A stretch of 64,000 bases of DNA. It comes from Sulfitobacter sp. DFL-14. GTDB taxonomy: Bacteria; Pseudomonadota; Alphaproteobacteria; Rhodobacterales; Rhodobacteraceae. The notes beneath the pieces are model-generated. The model did not search any database, was not told the origin of the DNA, and was given only the letters and a program-made list of their open reading frames with translations. The stretch is taken from positions 1-64,000 of the forward strand of contig NZ_QBFD01000046.1 of assembly GCF_003335585.1 (NCBI RefSeq), in the 5' to 3' direction. Positions 32,179 through 40,808 of the stretch are shown here, one piece after another (position 1 is the stretch's first letter; each line of letters begins with the position of its first letter). Made by a program: the position numbers and the translations under genes.

Positions 32179-33000
32179 TCAGCGGCGGTGGCGCGCCATG
32201 TCGGGCAGGGCGATATTGGCCACTTGTTCGGCAATCGGATCGTTGCCCAGCGGGTGTTGTTCCGGTCTGAATTCTTCGGGGTCGCGCAGTTTCTGCCAGT
32301 GACCGCCTAGGTAGATCTCCAACCCCGAAAAGCGCGCCTTGTATCCCATCTTGGGGCTGCCGGGGACCCAGTAGCCCAGGTAGACATAAGGCAGACCCGC
32401 CGCGCGGGCGATCTCGATGTGATCGAGGATGATGTAATTGCCCAGCCCGTTGCGGGGCAGGTCGGGGGAGTAGAAGGAATAGACCATGCTGACGCCATCG
32501 GCCAGCACATCGGTCAGGCAGACCCCGGCCAGCTCACCGGTTTCGGGATCGACATATTCGATCACCCGGCTGCGGATCGGCGTTTCCTCGATCATCGCGG
32601 CAAATTCAAAGATGTCCATATCCGCCATGCCGCCATCCGCGTGGCGGCTGTCCAGATAGCGGCGGAACAGGGCGTATTGGTCTTCTGTCGCCCAGGGCGA
32701 CGTGGCGCGGCGCACCAGATGCCGGTTGCGCTTCAGGGTACGTTTCTGACCCTTCGAGGGTTTGAATGCGGCCACGTCGATACGTGCGGAAAGGCAGGAA
32801 GCGCAATCGGCGCAGGAAGGACGGTAGAGCACGTTCTGCGAGCGGCGAAATCCCTGTGCCGACAGGCTGTCATTCAGCTCTGTCGCGGAGTCACCTTGCA
32901 GCGCTGTGAATAATTTCCGTTCCATCCTGTTCTCGAGATACGGACAGGGTTGCGGCGCGGTCACATAGAACTGCGGTGTGAGCGGAAGACTGTGGCGCAT
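32179..33000 (-). CDS. bpt: aspartate/glutamate leucyltransferase (Bpt)
   Basis: This 273-residue aminoacyl-tRNA-protein transferase adds leucine to N-terminal Asp/Glu, marking proteins for ClpS-ClpAP. It shows the conserved cysteines CPYLENRMERKLF near residue 19 and PSCADCASCLSARID near 61, then KGQKRTLKRNR near 83 and the DHIEIAR...YVYLGYWVPGSPKMGYK block near 193-222. The bacterial Bpt group resembles eukaryotic Ate1, so it is often called arginyltransferase. Specificity for leucine is known of the family, not shown here. AAAGGA precedes the start. Confidence 0.93.
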   Translation of the reverse strand: MRHSLPLTPQFYVTAPQPCPYLENRMERKLFTALQGDSATELNDSLSAQGFRRSQNVLYRPSCADCASCLSARIDVAAFKPSKGQKRTLKRNRHLVRRATSPWATEDQYALFRRYLDSRHADGGMADMDIFEFAAMIEETPIRSRVIEYVDPETGELAGVCLTDVLADGVSMVYSFYSPDLPRNGLGNYIILDHIEIARAAGLPYVYLGYWVPGSPKMGYKARFSGLEIYLGGHWQKLRDPEEFRPEQHPLGNDPIAEQVANIALPDMARHRR

Positions 33001-33087
33001 GAAGATCCTTTGGTTGACGAAATGATAACCAAGGTCCCGTCACGCGCCAAGGGGACATTTAATAAAATGGTAAAGAGTCGCCCAGTG

Positions 33088-33513
33088 TCATTTGCGCCGG
33101 TTCAGCGGCACGGTGCCCAGCAGCATATCGGTCAGCCCCTGCCGGCGTGCGGAGGTGATCATGAACACGACGGAGATCAGTTGCAGCGGGGCGACGGCAA
33201 CCGAAACCGAATAGCCTAGCGTATGCATGAAGGCGATGCCGCCGTCGAAGGGCAGGTCGCGCCCGTCGCGCAGTTCCATCCCCACCAGGCGCATCCCCCA
33301 GGTCGCAGAGCCGCCTGCGAGGGTGGCCAGCCGGTAGAGGAAGCCGATCACCAGGATCAGCGCGGGGAAAAAGAACACACCGGTAAAGGCGGTGAAGGGC
33401 AGCACCAGCAGGCACAGCGCAACAATCAGGATGCTGTCCACCACCCAGGCAAAAAAGCGCTTTGCAAGGATGCCGTCGTAGAATTCCGGCTGGTCGAAGG
33501 GATCGGGTGTCAT
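33088..33513 (-). CDS. RDD family membrane protein
   Basis: This 141-residue protein has an N-terminal RDD signature (YDGILAKRFFAWVVDSILI, residues about 13-31) and three hydrophobic segments. The second is followed by GSATWGMRLVGMELRD, typical of the family. RDD proteins are small inner-membrane proteins. Some are implicated in Na+/H+ exchange, but no activity can be assigned. ATG 33513 has AGGA 6 nt upstream and is preferred over a TTG at 33534. It precedes bpt in the same direction with 87 bp between. Confidence 0.88.
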   Translation of the reverse strand: MTPDPFDQPEFYDGILAKRFFAWVVDSILIVALCLLVLPFTAFTGVFFFPALILVIGFLYRLATLAGGSATWGMRLVGMELRDGRDLPFDGGIAFMHTLGYSVSVAVAPLQLISVVFMITSARRQGLTDMLLGTVPLNRRK

Positions 33514-33606
33514 TGCTGGTCCTGTGGCGGGCAAAGGCCCCCGGCAGGCTGCGGGGGCGGGGGAAGGAAGGTTGCCGGCCCGGTGTCCGGGCCGACCCGT
33601 GATGCG

Positions 33607-34017
33607 TCAGGCCTCTGCCGGGCCGTCGTTGCGCTTGGCACGTTCGTCCATGAACTGGTCGAACTCGGCCTTGTCCTTGGCTTCGCGCAGCCGCTCCAGG
33701 AAGGATTCGAAGTTGGTCTGCTCTTCCTCAAGCCGGCGCAGCGTGTCCGCCTTGTAGGCGTCGAACGCGGCATTGCCGGTGTTGCGGGTGGTCATCATCG
33801 TGCGTTTGCTGCGCTTGGCGCAGGAGGGGCCGGAAAACATGCGTTTGCTCCAGATCATGTACATAAGAAGGGCGAGGCCGACAGGCCAGAAGAAGATGAA
33901 GCCAAGCACCATCGCGGCGATCCAGGCACCTTTGCCCTTGTCGTCCAGCCAGCCCTCGGTCCGGGCGAACCAGTTCTGGCGGGTGCCGTAGCTAGAAGTT
34001 TCGGTCATGGTCGTCAT
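33607..34017 (-). CDS. DUF2852 membrane protein
   Basis: This 136-residue protein has one clear hydrophobic segment (about 31-53, GAWIAAMVLGFIFFWPVGLALLMYMIW) followed by a basic stretch. The C-terminal half is a charged, coiled-coil-like helix (AFDAYKADTLRRLEEEQTNF and beyond, about 85-130). This matches the DUF2852 family of alphaproteobacteria, which has no known function. The ATG at 34017 is preferred over 34065 because DUF2852 sequence begins near there. Two identical-pattern inverted repeats lie 57-133 bp upstream. Confidence 0.85.
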   Translation of the reverse strand: MTTMTETSSYGTRQNWFARTEGWLDDKGKGAWIAAMVLGFIFFWPVGLALLMYMIWSKRMFSGPSCAKRSKRTMMTTRNTGNAAFDAYKADTLRRLEEEQTNFESFLERLREAKDKAEFDQFMDERAKRNDGPAEA

Positions 34018-34073
34018 GTGACAAGCCTTTCTGGTGGTAAGGCCTGACTGCGGCCTCGGGATCAAAAGGTCTT

Positions 34074-34150
34074 ATGTGAATGCCTTTTACATCAACCAAG
34101 ATGGGCATTGCCGCGATTCGTACAAGGGGGTATGTGAAGACTTTTTACAT
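34074..34150. promoter_or_regulatory. pair of 19-bp ATGTGAA-N5-TTTTACAT elements
   Basis: ATGTGAATGCCTTTTACAT (34074-34092) and ATGTGAAGACTTTTTACAT (34132-34150) share 16 of 19 positions and lie 58 bp apart. Each is an imperfect dyad (ATGTgAA with TTTACAT). They precede the DUF2852 gene, and the second overlaps the 3' end of the YbaK-like gene. Duplicate operators for one dimeric regulator are the natural reading. The regulator is unknown. Confidence 0.5.
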
Positions 34151-34627
34151 TTTCTCTGAAATCTGTTGAAAATCAGCAGCTTGCGCGCTCGAAATCTTGA
34201 GCATTTCTTGTGGTGTAAGCCGAAAAACGTGATGAGGCGTGCCCGCTGCGGCCCAGATTTCGGGGAAATCCAGCAGCCGCCGGTCAAACCACATGCGGCA
34301 GGGATTGAGGTGCCCGACCGGGGAAACGCCGCCAATGGCAAAGCCGGTCTGCGCCCGGATCAGCGCCGCATCCGCCTTGCCCAGGGGTTCTCCGGCCAGG
34401 GCGGTGGCGGCGGCAAGGTCGACCTGATTGCCACCAGCCGTGATGAAGACCACAACATCGCCGGAGGTTTCGCCCCGCAATGCGATGGATTTCGCGATCT
34501 GGTCGATCTCGCATCCCACGGCGGCGGCAGCATCGGCGGCGGTGCGGGCCAGTTCGGTTTCACGGATCTCGGTGGGGACGCCGGCAGCCTCAAGGGCGGC
34601 GCGGACTCTTTTCAGGCTCTTGCTCAT
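34145..34627 (-). CDS. YbaK/EbsC family aminoacyl-tRNA deacylase
   Basis: This 160-residue protein has the YbaK/ProX-type editing fold. The conserved lysine is in AKSIALRG (about 44-50), then VVVFITAGGNQVDL, and FAIGGVSPVGH with the GxxxPxG signature near residue 100-108. It probably hydrolyses mischarged aminoacyl-tRNA in trans. Which amino acid is involved cannot be told. The ATG at 34627 is chosen because family sequence starts there (MSKSLKRVRAALEAAG). It is divergent from glnE with only 28 bp between their starts, so promoters must overlap the genes. Confidence 0.88.
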   Translation of the reverse strand: MSKSLKRVRAALEAAGVPTEIRETELARTAADAAAAVGCEIDQIAKSIALRGETSGDVVVFITAGGNQVDLAAATALAGEPLGKADAALIRAQTGFAIGGVSPVGHLNPCRMWFDRRLLDFPEIWAAAGTPHHVFRLTPQEMLKISSAQAADFQQISEKM

Positions 34628-34655
34628 GGGCGCAGACTGTCGCAAAGCTGGGGCC

Positions 34656-37457
34656 ATGACAAGTACGCTCGAAGCCCGTGTCACCCGATGCCCGCGACCC
34701 CATGATCCGGGTCGGGTGGAGGATATCAAGGCGCTGGTGGGCGACCTGCCGCCGCGGCTGCGCGAGCTTGCTGTCGGGGCCGGGGCCTCTGCGCCCTATC
34801 TGGCGGGATTGCTGGAAAAGGAGCGCGACTGGCTGGCCGATGCCGTTGCGGACCCGGAGGCGGCGATGCGCGCGGTGATCCGGGGCGCGGGCGCACTGGT
34901 ACCGGAGGGGCTGGCAGACGGGTTGCGGCAGGGCAAGCGGCGTGTGGCGCTGATGGCGGCGCTGGCCGATCTGGGCGGCGCCTGGGAGTTGGAGCAGGTG
35001 ACAGGCGCGCTGACCGATTATGCCGATGCGGCCTGTGCCGCCGCATTGCATGCGGGACTGGTGGTGCAGGTCAAACGCGGCAAGCTGCCCGGGGTGACCC
35101 TGGACGATCTGGGAGATTCAGGCGGCATGGTGGTGCTGGCCATGGGCAAGATGGGTGCCCATGAGCTGAATTATTCCTCTGACATCGACCTGATTTGCCT
35201 GTTTGACGAAACCCGGTTCGACCCGGAGGTGTTTCACGATGCCCGCAGCGCCTTTGTGCGCGCAACCCGGGCGATGGCGGCGACACTCAGCGATCTGACC
35301 GGGCAGGGCTATGTGTTCCGGACCGATCTGCGGCTGCGGCCCGACCCCTCGGTGACCCCGGTGTGTCTGGGGATGGAAGCGGCGGAACGCTATTACGAAT
35401 CCCTTGGCCGGACCTGGGAACGCGCAGCCTATATCAAGGCGCGCCCCTGTGCGGGGGACGTGAAGGCAGGTGAGCGTTTCCTTGCGGATCTGCGGCCTTT
35501 CGTCTGGCGCAGGCATCTGGACTTTGCCGCCATTCAGGATGCCCATGACATGCGTCTGGCAATCCGCGAGCACAAGGGGCTGGGCGGGCCGATCACCCTG
35601 CCGGGGCACAACATGAAACTGGGCCGGGGCGGCATCCGGGAGATCGAGTTCTTTACCCAGACCCGGCAGTTGATTGCAGGCGGGCGCGACCCCGATCTGC
35701 GCCAGCGCGGCACCTGTGCGGGGCTGAAGGTGCTGGCCGAAAAGGGCTGGGTGCCGCAGGAGGTCGCCGAAACCCTGACCGACCATTACCGCGCCCACCG
35801 CACGGTGGAGCACCGGCTGCAGATGGTGCGCGACGCCCAGACCCATGAGCTGCCGGGATCGGAGGAGGGATTTGCGCGGCTGGCGGCGATGATGGACATG
35901 GATGTACCGGCGCTGGAGCAGGACCTGCACCGCCGCCTCAGCGCGGTGCACGAAATGACCGAAGGCTTCTTTGCCGCCTCGCGCAAGGGCGCGGATCAGC
36001 CCGGCGAGCCCCATGCCTTTGACAGTACGATTCTTGACCGCTGGCCCAGCTATCCCGCGCTGCGCTCTGTCCGGGGGGCGGAAATCTTTGAACGTCTCAA
36101 GCCCGAATTGCTGGCGCGGCTGGCCGATGCGGCCAAGCCGGACGAAGCCTTGCTGGCCTTTGACGGTTTCCTGGCCGGGCTGCCTGCGGGGGTGCAGCTG
36201 TTTTCCCTGCTCAGGGCCAATCCGCAGCTGGCGGACCTGCTGATCGACGTGGTCAGCACCTCACCGGCGCTGGCCGCGCATCTGTCGCGCAATGCGCAGG
36301 TGCTGGATGCGGTGATCGGCGGCGATTTCTTCAGCGACTGGCCGGGAGCGGAGGCGCTGGGGGAATCCCTGTCCGAGGTGCTGGCCCGCGAACCGGATTA
36401 CGAGGCGCGTCTGGACGGCACCCGCCGCTGGGCCCGCGAATGGCATTTCCGCATCGGGGTGCATCTGCTGCGCGGTCTGACCGATGCGCAGACGGCGGGC
36501 CGCCAATATGCCGATCTGGCCCGCGCGGTTCTCTCCGCGCTCTGGCCGGTGGTGGTCGCGCAGTTTGCGGAACGCTACGGCCCGCCGCCGGGGCGGGGTG
36601 CCGTGATCCTTGGCATGGGGTCGCTGGGGGCAGGGCGGCTGACCGCGACCTCCGATCTGGACCTGCTGGTGATCTATGATGCCCAGGGGCAGGAGACCTC
36701 GGAAGGGCCGCGCCAACTCGCCTCGCGCAGCTATTACGCGCGGCTGACGCAGGCCATGGTCACGGCAATGACCGCGCCGATGTCGCAGGGCAAGCTTTAC
36801 GAGATCGACATGCGCCTGCGCCCCTCGGGCAATCAGGGGCCGGTGGCCACCTCGCTGGCCAGCTTTGACAGCTATCAGCGGTCAGAGGCCTGGGTCTGGG
36901 AACATCTGGCCCTGACCCGCGCCGATGTGGTGGCCGGGCCCTCCGATCTGGCGGCGGCGGTTCATGCGCTGCGCGACGACATCCTCGCCCGGCCCACCGA
37001 GCGCGACAAGGCGCTGGCCGAAGTGGCCGAGATGCGCAGCCGGATCGCCCAGGCCAAGGCCCCCGCAGGCCCCTGGGACGCCAAGATCGGGCCGGGACGG
37101 TTGCAGGACATCGAATTGCTGGCACAGGCAGGCGCCCTGCTGGCCGGGACCACCGCGCGCCATATCCCTGACGGGCTGACCGCCGCCTGCTCCGTGGGGC
37201 TGATCGACAAGCAGGAGGCCGAGACCCTGAAGCAGGCCTACACCCGCTGCTGGGCGCTGCAATGCGCGGGCCGGCTGCTCTCGGCTGAGCCGCTGGGAGA
37301 GGAAACATTGGGTCAGGCCGGTGCGGGTTTTCTGGCCCGGACATTGAACGCGCCCGATCTGACGGCCCTTGAGGAAAAGATCATCGGCACCTATGACGCG
37401 GCGGCGGCGGTGATCGACCGCGCCCTTTCGGGACCAGAAGGGAATGAAAGCGCATGA
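34656..37457 (+). CDS. glnE: bifunctional glutamine synthetase adenylyltransferase/deadenylase
   Basis: This 933-residue enzyme adenylylates or deadenylylates GlnA in response to PII, setting glutamine synthetase activity. Two nucleotidyltransferase domains each show the G-S/metal pattern: AMGKMGAHELNYSSDIDLI (about 160-178, removal domain) and GMGSLGAGRLTATSDLDLL (about 653-671, transfer domain). Each is followed by a helical GlnD_UR_UTase-like domain, and the length is normal. ATG 34656 is used because upstream in-frame sequence runs through the divergent ybaK-like gene. The next small gene overlaps its stop by 4 bp. Confidence 0.95.
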   Translation: MTSTLEARVTRCPRPHDPGRVEDIKALVGDLPPRLRELAVGAGASAPYLAGLLEKERDWLADAVADPEAAMRAVIRGAGALVPEGLADGLRQGKRRVALMAALADLGGAWELEQVTGALTDYADAACAAALHAGLVVQVKRGKLPGVTLDDLGDSGGMVVLAMGKMGAHELNYSSDIDLICLFDETRFDPEVFHDARSAFVRATRAMAATLSDLTGQGYVFRTDLRLRPDPSVTPVCLGMEAAERYYESLGRTWERAAYIKARPCAGDVKAGERFLADLRPFVWRRHLDFAAIQDAHDMRLAIREHKGLGGPITLPGHNMKLGRGGIREIEFFTQTRQLIAGGRDPDLRQRGTCAGLKVLAEKGWVPQEVAETLTDHYRAHRTVEHRLQMVRDAQTHELPGSEEGFARLAAMMDMDVPALEQDLHRRLSAVHEMTEGFFAASRKGADQPGEPHAFDSTILDRWPSYPALRSVRGAEIFERLKPELLARLADAAKPDEALLAFDGFLAGLPAGVQLFSLLRANPQLADLLIDVVSTSPALAAHLSRNAQVLDAVIGGDFFSDWPGAEALGESLSEVLAREPDYEARLDGTRRWAREWHFRIGVHLLRGLTDAQTAGRQYADLARAVLSALWPVVVAQFAERYGPPPGRGAVILGMGSLGAGRLTATSDLDLLVIYDAQGQETSEGPRQLASRSYYARLTQAMVTAMTAPMSQGKLYEIDMRLRPSGNQGPVATSLASFDSYQRSEAWVWEHLALTRADVVAGPSDLAAAVHALRDDILARPTERDKALAEVAEMRSRIAQAKAPAGPWDAKIGPGRLQDIELLAQAGALLAGTTARHIPDGLTAACSVGLIDKQEAETLKQAYTRCWALQCAGRLLSAEPLGEETLGQAGAGFLARTLNAPDLTALEEKIIGTYDAAAAVIDRALSGPEGNESA

Positions 37458-37732
37458 GCAAGGCAAAAGGCACGACAGAGGACCCCAAGGCATTGATTCA
37501 CGAAAGCTATCAGATCGAAGGGATCACCCTGTCCGAATGCCGCTCGATCTTTTTGGACTGGGCGCTCAGCCTGCCGCTGGAAGAGGATACGGGTGCTGCG
37601 ATCAAGACCCTGCTGGAACGCTACGGCGGCGACGCGCCCGATCACCCCATGTCGCAGGTGCTGCGCGAGGGGCAGGGCGGCATGACAGCGCCCCGGCGCC
37701 GGGGCGGCTGGCGCGGCCGGACGCGCAACTAG
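37454..37732 (+). CDS. small hypothetical protein coupled to glnE
   Basis: This 92-residue protein has a helical N-terminal two thirds (SECRSIFLDWALSLPLEEDT) and a basic, Arg/Gly-rich tail (APRRRGGWRGRTRN) that could contact nucleic acid. I recognise no domain. Its ATG overlaps the glnE stop (ATGA), so it is probably translated from the same message. Function unknown. Any link to nitrogen control is only positional. Confidence 0.75.
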   Translation: MSKAKGTTEDPKALIHESYQIEGITLSECRSIFLDWALSLPLEEDTGAAIKTLLERYGGDAPDHPMSQVLREGQGGMTAPRRRGGWRGRTRN

Positions 37733-37849
37733 CGCTGATTTACAGCCGAACCATCCCCTGTAGAGACGGAAAACCGCCACCTGTTGTCAGCTATGCCGGA
37801 CAGGCTTGCTTTCGTAACGACCGTGAGCGGCGATTGGTGGATTGCGCGG

Positions 37850-38075
37850 CGCACGGCGGGAGGGAGCCCTTTCCACTAAGCCCCCGCGCGGAATCAAGGC
37901 CGCAGGCCGCCGCGCATCGCCGGGCCGTCCCCTGGCACGGCGATTTGGCTGCTGTAATGCCACATCGTTATGTAGGATGTGCTTGGCCGCCATAAAGTGC
38001 CAGTCACTGAGGTCGGATCGCCGCACCACGGCCCGTCAATGCGCGGTTTGGGCTTTCGTTGCGAAAGGCAGCAAA
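37850..38075 (-). repeat. interspersed repeat family, copy A (right half)
   Basis: The reverse complement of this segment aligns closely with 59491-59705. Shared runs include GCGCATTGACGGGCCGTGG, CAGTGACTGGCACTTTATGG (one mismatch), CAGCAGCCAAATCGCCGTG, GGCCCGGCGATGCGCGGCG and GAAAGGGCTC. The frame over it (an 80-residue product on the minus strand) is similar in both copies, but this follows from DNA similarity. The rest of the 37733-38270 gap has no gene. The downstream lipoprotein ribosome site begins at about 38259. Confidence 0.8.
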
Positions 38076-38270
38076 CTCCGCGTATCGGGCACCTGACCTG
38101 CTCAGTCCGGATCTCCGCTCTTAACGCGCCCGATATTGACTGAGGATGTCGATACCGCCGCCGAATGGCCCCATTATCAATGACGTTTCGGCTAAAAGGC
38201 GCCTCAATCTGAGGCGAATGTCCCTCAACGCCACAGCGGGCGGCCCTGCGTTGCCCCGAAGGAGGACTTG

Positions 38271-38900
38271 ATGAAGACCTTGAAAATCATTGCCGCGATT
38301 GGCCTGGGTGCCCTTGTTTCTGCCTGTTCGTCCGTGCCGGACCTCGCCAGCCGCAACGCGCCCTTCGAAGCGACACCGCAGCTGGCCTTTCAACAACCCG
38401 CGCCGGGTGCGGGGGTGCAGATGGTCCTGCCGCAGTCGCTTCAGGTCACTGCCATCAACGTGCGGGTGCCGGAAAGCCTCAAGGTCTCCGAGGCGAACCT
38501 CTATTACCCCAGTGCCGATATCGTCTGGCGCGGTGAGCCGATCGGCAACCGCCACGCACAGGTTCAGAAGATCTTTGAACAGGCCTTTCTGCACGGCACC
38601 AAAGACATGAAAGGCACGGTGGAAGTGGTGCTGGATGTCGAGGTGACCCGCTTTCATTCGGTCACGGAAAAGACCCGCTACAGCGTCGGCGGTGTCCACA
38701 ACATGGAATTCACCCTGACCGTCCGTTCCGCGGAAACCGGTCTGCCGCTGGCCCCGACCCGGGAGGTGGAGGCGAACCTCCGCGCATTTGGCGGCAAGCA
38801 GGCGATTGATGCCGACCGCCGCGGTCAGACCCAGAAAGTGCGGGTCAGCGGCTATCTGGCCAAAGTGATCCGCCAGGAACTGGCCGGGCCCTCGGTGTAA
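38271..38900 (+). CDS. DUF6778-like lipoprotein
   Basis: This 209-residue exported lipoprotein has a signal peptide with lipobox LVSAC (Cys about 19), so it is anchored to a membrane by lipidation. The body contains a beta-rich region with the blocks LKVSEANLYYPSADIVWRG and TVEVVLDVEVTRFHSVTEKT. I associate this pattern with a conserved Rhodobacteraceae family of unknown function (DUF6778-like). AAGGAGGA lies 6 nt before the ATG at 38271. An adjacent TTG is less likely as start. It stands alone after the repeat region and before the methyltransferase gene. Confidence 0.8.
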   Translation: MKTLKIIAAIGLGALVSACSSVPDLASRNAPFEATPQLAFQQPAPGAGVQMVLPQSLQVTAINVRVPESLKVSEANLYYPSADIVWRGEPIGNRHAQVQKIFEQAFLHGTKDMKGTVEVVLDVEVTRFHSVTEKTRYSVGGVHNMEFTLTVRSAETGLPLAPTREVEANLRAFGGKQAIDADRRGQTQKVRVSGYLAKVIRQELAGPSV

Positions 38901-38974
38901 GCTGGCGGGCCTCAGCCCGGGCCCTTTGAATTCCGGGCTTTCACTGGCAGCGGTAAAGCACTAGACGGGGCGCT

Positions 38975-40210
38975 ATGACAGCGCCCCTTTCCCCATCCCG
39001 CCCCTCAGACGCAGCACCTTCGGGTGATCTGCCCGTCGTGAGGCTTTTGCCCAAGGCCAATGCCCGCGCCATCCGCCACGGCTTTCCCTGGGTCTATGCA
39101 AACGAATTGGTCACCGACCGCCGCACCCGCAAGCTGGACCCCGGCACGCTGGCCCTGCTGGAAGACAATGAGCGGCAGCCGATGGGGCTGGTATCGGTCA
39201 ACCCGAATTCCAAGATCATCGCACGGGTGCTTGACCGCGATCCGGCGGCTGTCATCGACCAGCGCTGGTTCGAAGCGCACATCACCCGCGCCCTGCACCT
39301 GCGTGCGCGGATGTTCGATGCGCCGTTCTACCGCCTGATCCATGCGGAAGCGGATGGCCTGCCCGGCGTGGTGATCGACCGTTTCGGCGACACCTGCGTG
39401 GTGCAACCCAACGCAGCCTGGGCCGAGGCCCTGCTGGAGCCGCTGTGTGCAGCCCTGATTGCCGTAACCGGTGTGACCCATGTGCTCAAGAACGCTGCCG
39501 GGCGCACCCGTGCGCTGGAAGGACTGGACGATGTGAACGCGGTGCTGGCGGGCAGCGCCCCGACCGGCCCGGTGCCGGTGCATATGAACGGTGCGATCTA
39601 TCTGGCCGACCTCACGGGCGGGCAAAAGACCGGCATCTTCTATGACCAGCGCCCCAACCATGCCTTTGCCGCCAGCCTGTCCCGTGGCGCACGTGTCCTT
39701 GATGTCTTTGCCCATGTGGGCGGATTCTCCCTCGCTGCGCTCGCGGCGGGTGCGCAGAGCGCGCTGGCGGTGGATGGATCGGCCCCGGCGCTGGAACTGG
39801 CGCAGGGCGGGGCAGAAGCCGCAGGCCTTGCCGACCGCTTCCAGACCCGGCAGGGCGATGCCTTTGACGTGCTGACCGATTTGCGCGCGGAAGGCGCCGA
39901 ATTCGACGTGGTGATCTGCGACCCACCGGCATTTGCACCGGCGCGCCCCGCGCTGGAGGCGGGGCTGCGCGCCTATGAGCGCATCGCGCGGCTGGCCGCA
40001 CCGCTGGTGGCCGAGAATGGCATCCTGGGCCTTTGCTCCTGCTCTCACGCCGCCGACCTGTCGCAGTTCCGCGTGGCCAGCGTGCGCGGCATAGGCCGCG
40101 CAGGACGCAAGGGTGTGTTGCTGCACACCGGTTTTGCCGGGCCGGACCATCCGCAATTGCCGCAACTGGCTGAAAGCGGCTACCTGAAATCGCTCTTCTT
40201 CCGCCTCTGA
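38975..40210 (+). CDS. class I SAM-dependent methyltransferase, RlmI-like (PUA + MTase)
   Basis: This 411-residue protein resembles 23S rRNA m5C methyltransferase RlmI. It has an N-terminal PUA-like domain (about 20-95, VVRLLPKANARAIRHGFPWVY), an EEHEE-like linker and a Rossmann methyltransferase domain (about 205-400). SAM motif I is VLDVFAHVGGFSLAALAAGA. Motif IV is VVICDPPAFAP, and a cysteine pair at LGLCSCSH stands in the position of the catalytic cysteine. The rRNA target is inferred. Its stop shares one base with the start of the PIN gene (TGATG), so the two are coupled. Confidence 0.88.
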   Translation: MTAPLSPSRPSDAAPSGDLPVVRLLPKANARAIRHGFPWVYANELVTDRRTRKLDPGTLALLEDNERQPMGLVSVNPNSKIIARVLDRDPAAVIDQRWFEAHITRALHLRARMFDAPFYRLIHAEADGLPGVVIDRFGDTCVVQPNAAWAEALLEPLCAALIAVTGVTHVLKNAAGRTRALEGLDDVNAVLAGSAPTGPVPVHMNGAIYLADLTGGQKTGIFYDQRPNHAFAASLSRGARVLDVFAHVGGFSLAALAAGAQSALAVDGSAPALELAQGGAEAAGLADRFQTRQGDAFDVLTDLRAEGAEFDVVICDPPAFAPARPALEAGLRAYERIARLAAPLVAENGILGLCSCSHAADLSQFRVASVRGIGRAGRKGVLLHTGFAGPDHPQLPQLAESGYLKSLFFRL

Positions 40211-40752
40211 TGCGGGTGCTGATCGACACCTGCGTGCTTTACCCGACGGTGATGCGCGAAATGGTGTTAGGCGCGGCGGCACAGGGATTGTTTGAACCCG
40301 TCTGGTCGGCCCGCATCCTTGAGGAATGGGCCCGCGCCGCGATCAAGCTGGGACCGGCAGGCGAAGCCCAGGCGCGCGCCGAAATCGCCCTGCTGCGCCG
40401 CGACTGGCCAGCGGCGGAACGGCCCCCGGCCCCCGGCATTGCCGCGCGGCTCTGGCTGCCGGACGCGGATGACATCCATGTTCTGGCGGTCGCGGTGGCG
40501 GCAAGTGCCGACGCAATCATGACCCTGAATGCCAAGGATTTTCCCAAGGGAACCCTGGCCGGGGAAGGGCTGGACAGGATCGACCCGGATCACTTCCTGA
40601 CAAGGCTCTGGACGGATCACCCGGACAAGATCACCACCGTGGCAGACCATGTCCTGCAGACCGCAAGGGCGCTGTCGGGCGAAGCATGGGAGATGCGCGC
40701 GCTGCTGAAAAAGGCGCGACTGCCGCGTCTGGCCAAGGCGCTGACCCGGTAG
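40210..40752 (+). CDS. PIN domain protein
   Basis: This 180-residue protein has a PIN-type nuclease fold. Acidic residues fit a metal site: Asp6 (MRVLIDTCVLYP), Glu38/39 (RILEEW) and Asp85/87/88 (LPDADDIHVLAVA), with a later MTLNAKDFP block. PIN proteins cleave RNA, often as toxins. No antitoxin gene is adjacent: it follows the methyltransferase gene with one base of overlap and a convergent M48 gene comes next. That context suggests an RNA-processing partner rather than a toxin-antitoxin pair. Confidence 0.82.
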   Translation: MRVLIDTCVLYPTVMREMVLGAAAQGLFEPVWSARILEEWARAAIKLGPAGEAQARAEIALLRRDWPAAERPPAPGIAARLWLPDADDIHVLAVAVAASADAIMTLNAKDFPKGTLAGEGLDRIDPDHFLTRLWTDHPDKITTVADHVLQTARALSGEAWEMRALLKKARLPRLAKALTR

Positions 40753-40758
40753 CAGGGG

Positions 40759-40800
40759 CGGAATTTTCAAAAATTCCGGCACGAAAAATTGAATTTTTCG
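40759..40800. terminator. two AT-rich dyads between convergent genes
   Basis: CGGAATTTT-CA-AAAATTCCG (40759-40778) and CGAAAAATT-G-AATTTTTCG (40782-40800) are near-perfect palindromes, each with A/T tracts inside the stem. They lie between the convergent PIN gene (ends 40752) and M48 gene (ends 40809) and probably terminate both. Confidence 0.6.
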
Positions 40801-40808
40801 GCTCTGTC

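Noticed and set aside
37787..38029. 80-residue minus-strand frame, with a look-alike at 59529-59774
   Set aside because: Their similarity follows from the underlying repeat DNA. The second starts with GTG, there is no convincing ribosome site, and the left half of the repeat family has another frame. Kept as a repeat, not a gene.
40210..40752. PIN gene as a toxin-antitoxin toxin
   Set aside because: No small antitoxin gene precedes it. It is coupled to a methyltransferase gene by a one-base overlap.
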